From assembly GCF_003628555.1 (NCBI RefSeq), contig NZ_CP021731.1, forward strand, positions 1,488,001 through 1,552,000: a stretch of DNA of 64,000 bases, in the 5' to 3' direction. This DNA is from Azoarcus sp. DN11. GTDB taxonomy: Bacteria; Pseudomonadota; Gammaproteobacteria; Burkholderiales; Rhodocyclaceae. Position 1 is the stretch's first letter, and every line of letters starts with the position of its first letter. The notes beneath the pieces were generated by a model. It had not been told where the DNA came from and made no database searches. It saw nothing but the letters and a program-made list of their open reading frames with translations. The translations under genes were made by a program, and so were the position numbers. This document shows, in pieces, positions 40,399 through 48,775 of this stretch.

Positions 40399-40428
40399 AA
40401 CGTATTGTTTAAAATAGCGATTTGTCAA
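40399..40428 (-). promoter_or_regulatory. Promoter of the HAD/ParS-like operon
   Basis: A perfect minus-strand -35 box TTGACA (40423-40428) lies 18 bp before TACGTT (40399-40404), in an AT-rich patch about 75 bp upstream of the HAD gene. Confidence 0.5.
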
Positions 40429-40429
40429 G

Positions 40430-40792
40430 TTGTCGGACGATTGCAGCGCAAAGGTCGCGCTGCCGGCGCTCCCGGTAGTACGAGGTACAAGGCGCGTGCG
40501 CCAACGCCGGGCATGCCTGACCCGCTGTTCGGCACCGCTCGCGGGAGGGCGAACCTGTCAGCGGCTCCATCCGCCATCGTTTCCGGAACGACATGAGATA
40601 GACTGGCTGTTCCGTGCCCCCCGTCGGCATCGTGGAGACGCCTCGGCCGCAGGCTCGCGGCGCGAATGGCTGGGGGTGGGCGACGGCGCTTTCAGGTCGG
40701 TAGGAAACCGTGTGCTGAGGTGCGGGAGTGGTCTGTCGTGCCGCGGAGTCCCGAAAACGGCGAAAAGGCGTGTCGTTTCGCGGAGATTTTTT
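40430..40792. other. Non-coding stretch inside the transposon
   Basis: About 360 bp between the HAD promoter and the right-end repeats. Open frames exist on both strands but have no family motifs, no Shine-Dalgarno and run through the end repeats, so I call no gene here. Confidence 0.5.
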
Positions 40793-40941
40793 TTGGCCAT
40801 GAATTGCTTTATTTCGTCCCGATTGGCCAAGTTATGGTTTTCGGGGTTCCGTAGCGCGGGCGAAAGCGGGCCATCTGGGCTTTTCCAGGCCCGTTGACGG
40901 TCACGAGTTCGATAGCTCTTGGCCACTTTATGCTTTATTCC
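40793..40941 (+). repeat. Right-end transposase-binding repeats (three copies)
   Basis: TTGGCCATGAATTGCTTTAT (40793-40812), TTGGCCAAGTTATGGTTTTC (40823-40842) and TTGGCCACTTTATGCTTTAT (40919-40938) all point outward. A fourth, diverged copy merges with the tip at 40952-40966. The array is typical of TnsB-type ends. Confidence 0.7.
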
Positions 40942-41211
40942 GTGCCAGGAAATGCTTAACGGCGCACTGGCCTTTTTCACGTCTGCCGGTGCGCCAATGC
41001 TGGCGCGGCTTCCCTGATTCGAGCGAAAGGCGGATCCGGCCCGAGCACCCCCATTTTGGGTTGCTGCCAGTTTCGTGGGGTGATCGCCCACTTATCTATC
41101 GTGGTGAGGGGGCAAACCTTCGGTCATCCTCCCGGTGCGGCGCGGATGGAGTCGCAAGCAATTTTGCGTTCATAATTGAACTGTCCAAACCGCGGACGAG
41201 GAGGTGTTGGA

Positions 41212-41538
41212 ATGCCCGCAATGCCCGATGTGGAGTCCATCAAGGCCGTGCTTCGCCAGGTCATCGATCCCGAGGTCGGAGTGAATATCGTCGATCTTGG
41301 TCTCGTTTACGGTATCGACATCACGCCGGACCAGATTTCGATCCGGCTGACGATGACGTCTCCAGCCTGTCCCATGGGTGACCTGATCATGGGTGATATC
41401 GATGCCGCTCTTGACGCGGCGCTACCACCCGAAATCGGGGTGGTGGTCAATATGGTGTGGGATCCGCCCTGGACGCCGGAGATGATGAACAAGGATGCAC
41501 GTGGGCATTTCGGCTGGAAGGGGCACGATGACCGCTGA
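41212..41538 (+). CDS. DUF59/MIP18 family metal-sulphur cluster assembly protein
   Basis: A 108-residue protein of the PaaD/SufT type. It contains VIDPEVGVNIVDLGLVYGI, the conserved DPE motif, the Cys-containing loop MTSPACPMGD and the ending VWDPPWTPEMM. Such proteins help insert iron-sulphur clusters into client enzymes. The start is preceded by GAGGAGG. It overlaps the NnrS-like gene by 11 bp, so the two are coupled. It is the first host gene after the transposon. Confidence 0.88.
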   Translation: MPAMPDVESIKAVLRQVIDPEVGVNIVDLGLVYGIDITPDQISIRLTMTSPACPMGDLIMGDIDAALDAALPPEIGVVVNMVWDPPWTPEMMNKDARGHFGWKGHDDR

Positions 41539-42658
41539 TCGGCCGGTTGAAAGGGGGGGGGGCGTCGCGGCTGCCGAGTCGAAGATCCTTCCCCGTGTGC
41601 TGTGCCTCGCGATGGCGATGTTGTCCCTCGTCGTCGGGGTTGCATCCGGCCTGGCGCGCCTGGGTACCGTCGTGCCCGACCTTGCCGCCGGCTTGGCCGG
41701 CGTTCATGCCGCGCTGATGATCTGCGCATTTTTCGGGACAGTCATCGGGCTCGAACGTGCCGTGGCGCTGGCACATCCCGCTGCCTATGCGGGACCGCTG
41801 GCATCGGGCCTGGGCGGGTTGGCGCTGCTCCTGCACTTGCCGCTGGCGTGGGTGCAGGCCTTGTTCATTCTGGCTTCGCTGGTCCTCGTCGGCGGGGCGG
41901 TCGCGGTGACGAGGCGCCAACTGGCGCTATTCACGCTCACGCTCGCGGTGGGTGCCGCCTGCTGGCTCGCCGGGAACGTTGCCTGGGCGGCGAGCGGGCT
42001 GCTTCAGGCAGCCATTCCTTGGTGGTTGGCATTTCTGGTGGTCACGATCGCGGGGGAGCGGCTCGAACTGACCCGGTTCCTCCCCGCACGGCGGGAGGCA
42101 CCGCCGCTGTTCCGAATCGCCGTCGGCACGATTCTCGCCGGCGCGGCAGCGACGATCTGGTTCTCGTCAGCCGGGCTGGTGCTGTTTGCCGCGGGCCTGT
42201 GCGCGCTGTCGATGTGGCTGCTGCGCTACGACATCGCCCGTCATAACGCCGGGCAACGAGGCCTCGTGCGTTACATCGCGCTCTGTCTGTTGTCCGGCTA
42301 CGCATGGCTGGCGACGGGAGCAGCAATCGGACTCCTCGGGGGATTCGAGTCCGCGCATCCGCTGCGCGATGCGGCCCTGCATGCGATCACGCTCGGTTTC
42401 GTGTTTGCAATGGTGTTCGGCCATGCCCCGATCATCTTTCCTGCGATCGCGCGCGTCCGCATGCCCTACCATCCGGTTTTCTACCTGCCGCTTGCGTTGC
42501 TTCATGTCTCGCTGGCGGCACGGATTGCGGGTACCGCGCTGGGCGACGCGGCGTTCCTGCTCCGGCTCGGCGGGGTCGCGAACGCCGTAGCCCTTGTCGC
42601 ATTCATCGTGACCATGCTCGCCAGCGTGCTGCGCGGCCGTCAGAGTGCCAGACGATGA
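41528..42658 (+). CDS. NnrS-like polytopic membrane protein
   Basis: About 376 residues with roughly eleven to twelve membrane helices, such as FALFTLTLAV-like LALFTLTLAVGAACWLAGNV and LHAITLGFVFAMVFGHAPII. The motif HAITLGFVFAMVFGHAP and the late conserved His residues resemble the NnrS haem-copper membrane protein family linked to nitrosative stress and denitrification. Assignment to NnrS proper is uncertain; it may be a diverged branch. It is coupled to the DUF59 gene, which suggests a metal-related function. Confidence 0.65.
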   Translation: MTADRPVERGGGVAAAESKILPRVLCLAMAMLSLVVGVASGLARLGTVVPDLAAGLAGVHAALMICAFFGTVIGLERAVALAHPAAYAGPLASGLGGLALLLHLPLAWVQALFILASLVLVGGAVAVTRRQLALFTLTLAVGAACWLAGNVAWAASGLLQAAIPWWLAFLVVTIAGERLELTRFLPARREAPPLFRIAVGTILAGAAATIWFSSAGLVLFAAGLCALSMWLLRYDIARHNAGQRGLVRYIALCLLSGYAWLATGAAIGLLGGFESAHPLRDAALHAITLGFVFAMVFGHAPIIFPAIARVRMPYHPVFYLPLALLHVSLAARIAGTALGDAAFLLRLGGVANAVALVAFIVTMLASVLRGRQSARR

Positions 42659-42807
42659 GGTGATCGCGGCCGATTCGGTTGTAGTCGTCCTGTAACCGGA
42701 TCATGCGATGGTGATTCGCCATCCGGGTTCCCGTGGTGCGGCAGGGGGCCGTCTGCCAGCTGGTAAAATCCGGACATGACGGTTCACTGAAATTTCCCTG
42801 CCTTCCA

Positions 42808-43314
42808 ATGAAAAAAATCGAATCCGCATTCGAACATATGCTCTTTGCCAGCCGCTGGCTGATGGCGCCCGTCTATTTCGGGCTGATCATGGCGCTGGTG
42901 GTGCTTCTCGTGAAATTCGCGAAGGAGATCTGGTTCCTCTTCAGCCACATCATGAGTGCAACCGGGGCGGAGATGATCATCGGCGTCCTGTCGTTGGTCG
43001 ATATCGCGCTGATCATGAGTCTGCTGATCATCATCATGTTCAGCGGCTACGAGAACTTCGTCTCGAAGATGGAGGACCTGCACACCCATACGGATCGCCC
43101 CGAATGGATGGGGCATATCGGTTTCTCCGACCAGAAGATCAAGCTGATCGGTTCGATCGTGGCGATTTCGGGTATCGAATTGCTGAAGGCCTTTCTGAAC
43201 GTCGACAACGTGCCGGATCGGCACCTCGCCTGGATGGTCGGCATCCACGTCACCTTCCTGATGTCGGGGGTGCTGTATGCGCTGATGGATCGCCTGCAGG
43301 GCAAGGGGCACTGA
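42808..43314 (+). CDS. yqhA: YqhA (UPF0114) family inner-membrane protein
   Basis: A 168-residue protein with four predicted membrane helices (for example WLMAPVYFGLIMALVVLLVK and DIALIMSLLIIIMFSGYENF). The start MKKIESAFEHMLFASRW and the loop GYENFVSKMED with HPEW-like RPEWMGHIGF are typical of YqhA/UPF0114. Function is unknown. The ATG at 42808 is the family start. It stands alone, convergent with glnD. Confidence 0.9.
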   Translation: MKKIESAFEHMLFASRWLMAPVYFGLIMALVVLLVKFAKEIWFLFSHIMSATGAEMIIGVLSLVDIALIMSLLIIIMFSGYENFVSKMEDLHTHTDRPEWMGHIGFSDQKIKLIGSIVAISGIELLKAFLNVDNVPDRHLAWMVGIHVTFLMSGVLYALMDRLQGKGH

Positions 43315-43351
43315 GGCCCGTCGCGGGTGCCCGGCTCCGGGCGCTGACTGG

Positions 43352-45931
43352 CTAGACCTGAAGCCGCTCGAGCAGCTCGCGCTCGATCTGCAGGATCTGG
43401 CCTTCTAGCGCCAGGCGCCCGCCGCTGATGAGGAAGGTGTCCTCGGCGCGCTCGCCCAGCGTCGCGATTTTCGCCGTATGCAGGCGTATTTCGTGCCGCA
43501 CGAGCACTTCGGCGACCGAGAACAGCAAGCCGGGGCGGTCCGCGGCCACGAGCGAAAGGATGAAATGCTTTCCCGGCTCGTCCGGCTGGATGCTGATCTG
43601 CGGAGTGATCGGGAAGTGCTTCATCTGACGGGACAGCCGGCCCTGCGTGGGGCGATCCGGCGCCCCTGGATGCGTGAGACGCGCGGTCAGCTCGTGCTCG
43701 ATCAGCGTGATGACGTCCCGATAGTGCGCGGCATTGCCCGGGTCCTGCAGGATGAAGCTGTCGAGGGCATAGCCGTGGCGCGTCGTATGCACCTTGGCGT
43801 CGAGAATCGTGAAACCCAGCCGTCCGAAAAAGCCCGTCATGCGCACGAAGAGGTCCTTCTGGTCCGGGGTGAACACCATGACCTGGACGCCTTCTTCGCC
43901 CTCGAGGACCCGGGCCTTGACTACCGGCTCCTCGCCTTGCGGGCGGAAATACAGCACGCGCGTATGCCAGGCGATCTCTTCGGCGGAATGGCGCATGAAA
44001 TAGACGGCGTCGAGCTGCGTCCAGAGCGCTTCCTCGATTCCCGGGCGCAGTCCGTAGTAGCGCAGTAGTTCGCGGGCGTCTTCCTGGCGATCGTCGAGGC
44101 CCAGCGCCTGCTGGGGCGTGGCGCCGCGCAGCAGGCGTTGCGTCGCGAAGAACAGGTCCTCGAGCAGCTTGCCCTTCCAGCCGTTCCACACCTTCGGGCT
44201 CGTGCCGCGAATGTCGGCGTGGGTGAGCAGGTAGAGCGCGGTCAGGCGACGCTCCGTCTGCATCGTGTCGGCGAACCGGCGGATGACATCGGGATCGGTC
44301 GTGTCCTCCTTCTGCGCGACCTGTGACATCGTGAGGTGGTGGGCGACCAGCCACACGACCAGTTCGGCGTCCTCCGCTGCCACTGCGTGCTGCTCGCAGA
44401 ATTCCCGCGCGTCGGCCATGCCCAGCTGCGAGTGGTCTCCCCCGCGCCCCTTGGCGATGTCGTGGAAGAGGGCGGCGATGTACAGCAGCCAGTGGCGGTC
44501 GAATCCCAGTATCAGCCGCGTCATCAGCGGATATTCGTGCGCATGCTCGCCCATCGTGAAGCGGCGCATGTTGCGCAGGACCATCAGGATGTGCTGGTCC
44601 ACCGTGTAGACGTGGAACAGGTCGTGCTGCATCTGGCCGACGATGCGGCGCCACGCGGGCAGGTAGTGGCTCAGGATGCTGTACTGGTTCATCCGGCGGA
44701 ACTCGTGCACGATCCCGCGCTTCTGCTTCAGGATCTCCAGGAACAGTGCCCGGTTCGCGGGGGCGGCGCGAAAGGCGGCATTGATCCGGGTGCGGTTCAG
44801 CCACAGGGCGCGCAGGGTCCGCGCCGTCATGCCCTTCAGTTCCGAGCGCTGCTGGAGCAACAGGAAGCACTCCAGCAGCGCGGAAGGATTACGCTCGAAG
44901 GTGTCCTCGCTGCGGATGTCGAGCAGCTCGCGCACCGCCTGGAAGCGCTCGTTGATCACGAAGGCGGCGCCCCCCCGGTTGGGGAAGATCTCGGCGCCGT
45001 AGTTCTGCAGCAGGATGGTGTTGGTCTGCGTGACCTTCTTGGCGTTCACGTAGTATCGCTGCATGAACACTTCGGACGCGCGCTTTGCCGCCGTCGCCTC
45101 GATGCCGAAGGCGCGTGCGAGCTTCTCCTGGTGGTCGAACAGCAGCCGATCCTCTGCACGCCCCGTCAGGTAGTGGAGGCGGATGCGCACGTGCTGCAGA
45201 AAGCGTTCGATGCTGCGCAACTCGCTTGCTTCCGCGCCGGTGATCAGGCGCCGCCGCGCCAGGTCGCGCCAGTTTCGCCCCAGCCCGGCCGCGCGCGCGA
45301 TCCAGCCCAGCATCTGCAGGTCGCGCAGCCCCCCGGGGCTCTCCTTGCAGTTCGGTTCCAGCGCATACGGCGTGTCGTTGAAGCGCGCGTAGCGGTTTTC
45401 CTGTTCGAGCTGTTTCGCCTTGTAGAAGGCGTGCACGTCCAGTTGCGCCCGGTACTGCTGCACGAATTTGTCGAACAGTCGGGCGTTGCCTTCGAGCAGC
45501 CTCGCCTCGAGCAGATTGGTCTGGACGGTGATGTCTTCCTCCGCCGCTTCCAGGCACTCGTCCGGCGTGCGCACGCTCTGGCCGATCTCGAGGCCGACGT
45601 CCCACAGCGCGCCGATCAGGGTGCTGATGCGCGCCTGCAGGGGGCCGTCTGCGGCGGCTGGCAGCAGCACCAGTAGGTCCACATCCGAGTGGGGAAACAG
45701 CTCGCCGCGACCATACCCGCCAACCGCCAGGAGCGCGACCTCCGCGGGCATCGCGCAAGCGCGCCACAGATGGATGATGGCCTCGTCCACCAGATGGGCG
45801 CGGCCCTTGAGCACCGTCGATGTCGCCGGATGTGCGTCGTAGGCGGCGCGTATGCGCGCGTTCCCCTGCGTGAGGTGCTCGCGCGCATGCGCCAGCGCCG
45901 CCTGGAAATCATCCACCGACATGACGCTCAT
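43352..45931 (-). CDS. glnD: Bifunctional PII uridylyltransferase/uridylyl-removing enzyme
   Basis: An 859-residue GlnD. The nucleotidyltransferase motif is GGYGRGELFPHSDVDLLVL (residues ~67-85), with PII-uridylylation blocks (YALEPNCKESPGGLRDLQML). The HD domain (LFHDIAKGRGGDHSQLG) removes UMP. Two ACT domains at the C-terminus (about 690-859) sense glutamine. GlnD modifies PII proteins by nitrogen status and so controls NtrBC and glutamine synthetase; this matters in diazotrophic or denitrifying relatives. It follows map after 22 bp, the common map-glnD order. Confidence 0.96.
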   Translation of the reverse strand: MSVMSVDDFQAALAHAREHLTQGNARIRAAYDAHPATSTVLKGRAHLVDEAIIHLWRACAMPAEVALLAVGGYGRGELFPHSDVDLLVLLPAAADGPLQARISTLIGALWDVGLEIGQSVRTPDECLEAAEEDITVQTNLLEARLLEGNARLFDKFVQQYRAQLDVHAFYKAKQLEQENRYARFNDTPYALEPNCKESPGGLRDLQMLGWIARAAGLGRNWRDLARRRLITGAEASELRSIERFLQHVRIRLHYLTGRAEDRLLFDHQEKLARAFGIEATAAKRASEVFMQRYYVNAKKVTQTNTILLQNYGAEIFPNRGGAAFVINERFQAVRELLDIRSEDTFERNPSALLECFLLLQQRSELKGMTARTLRALWLNRTRINAAFRAAPANRALFLEILKQKRGIVHEFRRMNQYSILSHYLPAWRRIVGQMQHDLFHVYTVDQHILMVLRNMRRFTMGEHAHEYPLMTRLILGFDRHWLLYIAALFHDIAKGRGGDHSQLGMADAREFCEQHAVAAEDAELVVWLVAHHLTMSQVAQKEDTTDPDVIRRFADTMQTERRLTALYLLTHADIRGTSPKVWNGWKGKLLEDLFFATQRLLRGATPQQALGLDDRQEDARELLRYYGLRPGIEEALWTQLDAVYFMRHSAEEIAWHTRVLYFRPQGEEPVVKARVLEGEEGVQVMVFTPDQKDLFVRMTGFFGRLGFTILDAKVHTTRHGYALDSFILQDPGNAAHYRDVITLIEHELTARLTHPGAPDRPTQGRLSRQMKHFPITPQISIQPDEPGKHFILSLVAADRPGLLFSVAEVLVRHEIRLHTAKIATLGERAEDTFLISGGRLALEGQILQIERELLERLQV

Positions 45932-45953
45932 GAGCTGGATCTGCGCGCCAGTA

Positions 45954-46769
45954 TCAACGGGGTGGTTGCGTAGCCAAGGCCGGCGCCGGCGGGCAGCCCG
46001 GCGACAGGGTCAGCACTTCGACGCCAGTCTCGGTGACGAGAATCGTATGCTCCCACTGCGCCGACAGGCTGCGGTCCTTCGTCACGATGGTCCAGCCGTC
46101 GGGGAGCTCCGAGATTGCGGCCTTGCCGGCGTTGATCATCGGTTCGATCGTGAAGGTCATGCCCGCCTTGAGCTCGGGGCCGGAGCCGGCCTTGCCGTAA
46201 TGCAGGACCTGCGGCTCCTCGTGGAACTTGGCACCGATGCCGTGGCCGCAGAACTCGCGGACGACCGAAAAACCGTTGCCTTCGGCATGTTTCTGGATGA
46301 TCTGCCCGATGTCGCCGAGGCGCGCGCCCGGCTTCACGACCGAGATGCCCAGCCACAGGCATTCCAGCGTCACCTGGCACAGCCGCTTCGCAAGGATCGA
46401 ACCGTCGCCGCCGACGATGAACATCCGGCTCGTGTCGCCGTGATAGCCGTCCTTGATCACCGTGATGTCGAGATTGACGATGTCGCCCTTCTTCAGCGCC
46501 TTCTCGCCGGGGATGCCGTGGCACACCTGATGGTTGATCGAGGTGCAGATCGACTTGGGGTAGGGCGTGTAACCGGGGGGGGCATAGTTGAGCGGGGCGG
46601 GAATCGTCTGCTGCACATTGACCATGTAGTCGTGGCACAGCCGGTCCAGTTCTCCCGTCGTGACACCCGGTTTGACGAAGGGCTCGATGTAGTCGAGCAC
46701 ATCCGCCGCGAGCCGGCCGGCAACGCGCATTTTTTCGATTTCGTCGGGTGTTTTTATGGTGATGCTCAT
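45954..46769 (-). CDS. map: Methionine aminopeptidase, type I
   Basis: A 271-residue enzyme starting MSITIKTPDEIEKMRVAGRL. Metal ligands sit in VNLDITVIKDGYHGDTSRMF (two Asp), GHGIGAKFHEEP (His) and GMTFTIEPMIN (Glu), with a final Glu in EHTILVTETGVEVL. It removes the initiator Met from nascent proteins. It is divergent from rpsB, as in many proteobacteria, and upstream of glnD. Confidence 0.96.
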   Translation of the reverse strand: MSITIKTPDEIEKMRVAGRLAADVLDYIEPFVKPGVTTGELDRLCHDYMVNVQQTIPAPLNYAPPGYTPYPKSICTSINHQVCHGIPGEKALKKGDIVNLDITVIKDGYHGDTSRMFIVGGDGSILAKRLCQVTLECLWLGISVVKPGARLGDIGQIIQKHAEGNGFSVVREFCGHGIGAKFHEEPQVLHYGKAGSGPELKAGMTFTIEPMINAGKAAISELPDGWTIVTKDRSLSAQWEHTILVTETGVEVLTLSPGCPPAPALATQPPR

Positions 46770-46864
46770 CTTTTCGGGGTTGGCACGTTAAAAAAACAAG
46801 GCTAGCGCATGCCGAAAGCCGCGGCAAATCGGATGTGCTGCGGTCGAGCGCGGGAACGTCGTCC

Positions 46865-46894
46865 TTGAGCGGGGTAAGGCGAACCTGCTATCAT
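46865..46894 (+). promoter_or_regulatory. Promoter of rpsB-tsf
   Basis: TTGAGC (46865-46870), 18 bp, TATCAT (46889-46894). It implies a leader of about 150 nt before rpsB that contains hairpins (CTGCCA...TGGCAG near 46909, CATCC...GGATG near 46995), consistent with S2-mediated feedback control known for rpsB leaders. Confidence 0.55.
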
Positions 46895-47048
46895 CTACGG
46901 CTTGTCTGCCAATGGTGGCAGGCAAAATCCACACGCCCCGCAGAACGCCGTAAGGGTCCGTTGAAAAGCGCTGCGCTTCGAGACGGTTCAGGTCATCCAC
47001 GGATGGCCGTGCAGGGCGGAGGTCAACCCTTAGAGTTCGGAGTAACAC

Positions 47049-47804
47049 ATGTCTGTCACGATGCGTCAGATGCTGGAAGCCGGCATCCACTTTGGTCACC
47101 AGACCCGCTTCTGGAACCCGCGCATGGCCCCCTATATCTTCGGCCAGCGCAACAAGATCCACATCGTCAACCTCGAAAAGACGATGGTCAAGTACAACGA
47201 AGCGATGGACTTCGTTCGCAAGCTCTCCGCCAATCGCGGCACCATCATGCTGGTCGGCACCAAGCGCCAGGCTCGCGAAATCATCGCCGAAGAAGCCCGT
47301 CGCGCAGGCATGCCCTTCGTTGACGAGCGCTGGCTCGGCGGCATGCTCACCAACTTCAAGACCGTCAAGCAGTCGATCAAGCGCCTCAAGGAAATGGAAG
47401 CGATGGTCGAGGACGGCTCGATCGAGCGTCTGTCGAAGAAGGAAGCGCTGATGGCGACGCGCGAAATGGACAAGCTGCAGAAGTCGATCGGCGGCATCAA
47501 GGACATGGGCGGCCTGCCGGACGCGCTGTTCGTCATCGACGTCGGCTACCACAAGATTGCCATCACCGAAGCGAAGAAGCTGGGCATTCCCGTCGTCGCG
47601 GTGGTCGATACCAACCACTCGCCCGAAGGCATTAACTACGTGATTCCGGGCAACGACGACTCGTCGCGCGCGATCCGCCTCTATGCTCGCGGTGTCGCCG
47701 ACGCCGTGCTGGAAGGCCGCAGCCAGGTCCTGCAGGACATCGTTGCCGCCGGTTCGGACGAGTTCGTCGAAGTCGACGAATCGTCGTCGGGCGAGCAGGC
47801 CTGA
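47049..47804 (+). CDS. rpsB: 30S ribosomal protein S2
   Basis: A 251-residue S2. It begins [20 protein letters not shown] and contains the two S2 signatures ([20 protein letters not shown] and the later [20 protein letters not shown]). S2 sits on the back of the 30S subunit. The gene is followed by tsf after 55 bp, and the S2 leader upstream probably mediates autoregulation. Confidence 0.98.
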   Translation: MSVTMRQMLEAGIHFGHQTRFWNPRMAPYIFGQRNKIHIVNLEKTMVKYNEAMDFVRKLSANRGTIMLVGTKRQAREIIAEEARRAGMPFVDERWLGGMLTNFKTVKQSIKRLKEMEAMVEDGSIERLSKKEALMATREMDKLQKSIGGIKDMGGLPDALFVIDVGYHKIAITEAKKLGIPVVAVVDTNHSPEGINYVIPGNDDSSRAIRLYARGVADAVLEGRSQVLQDIVAAGSDEFVEVDESSSGEQA

Positions 47805-47859
47805 GTTTTCTCGGCCCTGGAGAACAGGGCCGATATGCTTACGAATTTGAGGAGTTAGC

Positions 47860-48765
47860 ATGGCGGAAATCACCGCAAGCATGGTCAAGGAACTGCGCGA
47901 GAAAACCGACGCGCCCATGATGGAATGCAAGAAGGCTCTGACCGAAGCTGCTGGCGACATGGGCAAGGCGGAAGAGATCCTGCGCGTGAAGCTCGGCAGC
48001 AAGGCCACCAAGGCTGCGTCGCGCGTTGCCGCTGAAGGCGTTGTTGCGATCAACATCAGCGCCGACGGCAAGCTCGGCAGCATCCTCGAGATCAACTCGG
48101 AAACCGACTTCGTCGCCAAGAACGACGAGTTTCTGAAGCTGGCCGCCGACTGCGCATCCTTGGTCGCCGAGCGCAATCCGGCCGATGTTGCCGCACTCTC
48201 GGCCCTGCCGCTGGGTGACGGTACGGTGGATTCCGTGCGCACGGGTCTGGTCGGCAAGATCGGCGAGAACATGACCCTGCGCCGCTTCGTGCGCGTCGAA
48301 GCCAAGGGCCGCCTGGCGTCGTACATCCACGGTGGTTCGAAGATCGGCGTGCTGCTCGACCTCGTCGGCGGCGACGAGCAGCTGGCGAAGGACCTGGCGA
48401 TGCACATCGCCGCGTCGAAACCGAAGGCCTTGGACGCTTCGGGCGTTGCGGTCGAGCTGATCGAGTCGGAGCGCCGCGTTGCACGCGAGAAGGCTGCCGA
48501 GGACGCTGCCAAGTCCGGCAAGGCGATTCCGGAGGACATCCTCGCCAAGCGCGTCGAAGGTTCGGTGCAGAAGTTCCTGAAGGAAGTCACGCTGCTCGGC
48601 CAGCCCTTCGTCAAGGACGACAAGCTCACCGTCGAAGCGCTGCTCAAGTCGCGCAACGCCTCGATCGCCAGCTTCTCGCTCTACGTCGTGGGCGAAGGCA
48701 TCGAGAAGAAGGTGACCGACTTCGCCGCTGAAGTCGCCGCGCAAGCTGCGGCCGCCAAGAAGTAA
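47860..48765 (+). CDS. tsf: Translation elongation factor Ts
   Basis: A 301-residue EF-Ts. The N-terminal module has [19 protein letters not shown] (TDVGMM-type motif) and the core [18 protein letters not shown]-Ts recycles EF-Tu by releasing GDP. It follows rpsB by 55 bp in the universal rpsB-tsf pair and precedes pyrH by 10 bp. Confidence 0.98.
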   Translation: MAEITASMVKELREKTDAPMMECKKALTEAAGDMGKAEEILRVKLGSKATKAASRVAAEGVVAINISADGKLGSILEINSETDFVAKNDEFLKLAADCASLVAERNPADVAALSALPLGDGTVDSVRTGLVGKIGENMTLRRFVRVEAKGRLASYIHGGSKIGVLLDLVGGDEQLAKDLAMHIAASKPKALDASGVAVELIESERRVAREKAAEDAAKSGKAIPEDILAKRVEGSVQKFLKEVTLLGQPFVKDDKLTVEALLKSRNASIASFSLYVVGEGIEKKVTDFAAEVAAQAAAAKK

Positions 48766-48775
48766 GAGGTTCGTG

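Larger units (their letters stand above)
31038..40966. mobile_element. Degenerate Tn7-like (TnsB/TniQ) transposon carrying a defence/toxin-antitoxin island
   Basis: The ends are inverted: TGTGCCGTTAAGCAT at 31038-31052 and its near-complement ATGCTTAACGGCGCA at 40952-40966 (14 of 15 matching). Both ends carry subterminal TTGGCCA...TTATGCTTTATT repeats. Outside, CTGG borders both tips (31034-31037 and 40967-40970), a shortened or 4-bp target duplication; Tn7 relatives normally make 5 bp. Inside lie a TnsB core fragment, a broken tniQ, an IS1182-type insertion and five small cargo modules. No tnsC or tnsA is recognisable, so it cannot move by itself. The insertion point, 26 bp past the tRNA gene and within its terminator, resembles how Tn7 uses the glmS terminator. 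Confidence 0.75.

Noticed and set aside
40430..40897. A 155-codon plus-strand frame near the right transposon end
   Set aside because: No family resemblance, no Shine-Dalgarno, and it runs through the transposase-binding repeats.
40558..41091. A 177-codon minus-strand frame across the right transposon tip
   Set aside because: It crosses the element boundary and end repeats, with no motif; not a plausible gene.
41150..41200. Possible FNR/NnrR site (TTGA...CAA) before the DUF59 gene
   Set aside because: The half-sites do not match TTGAT-N4-ATCAA closely enough in sequence or spacing.
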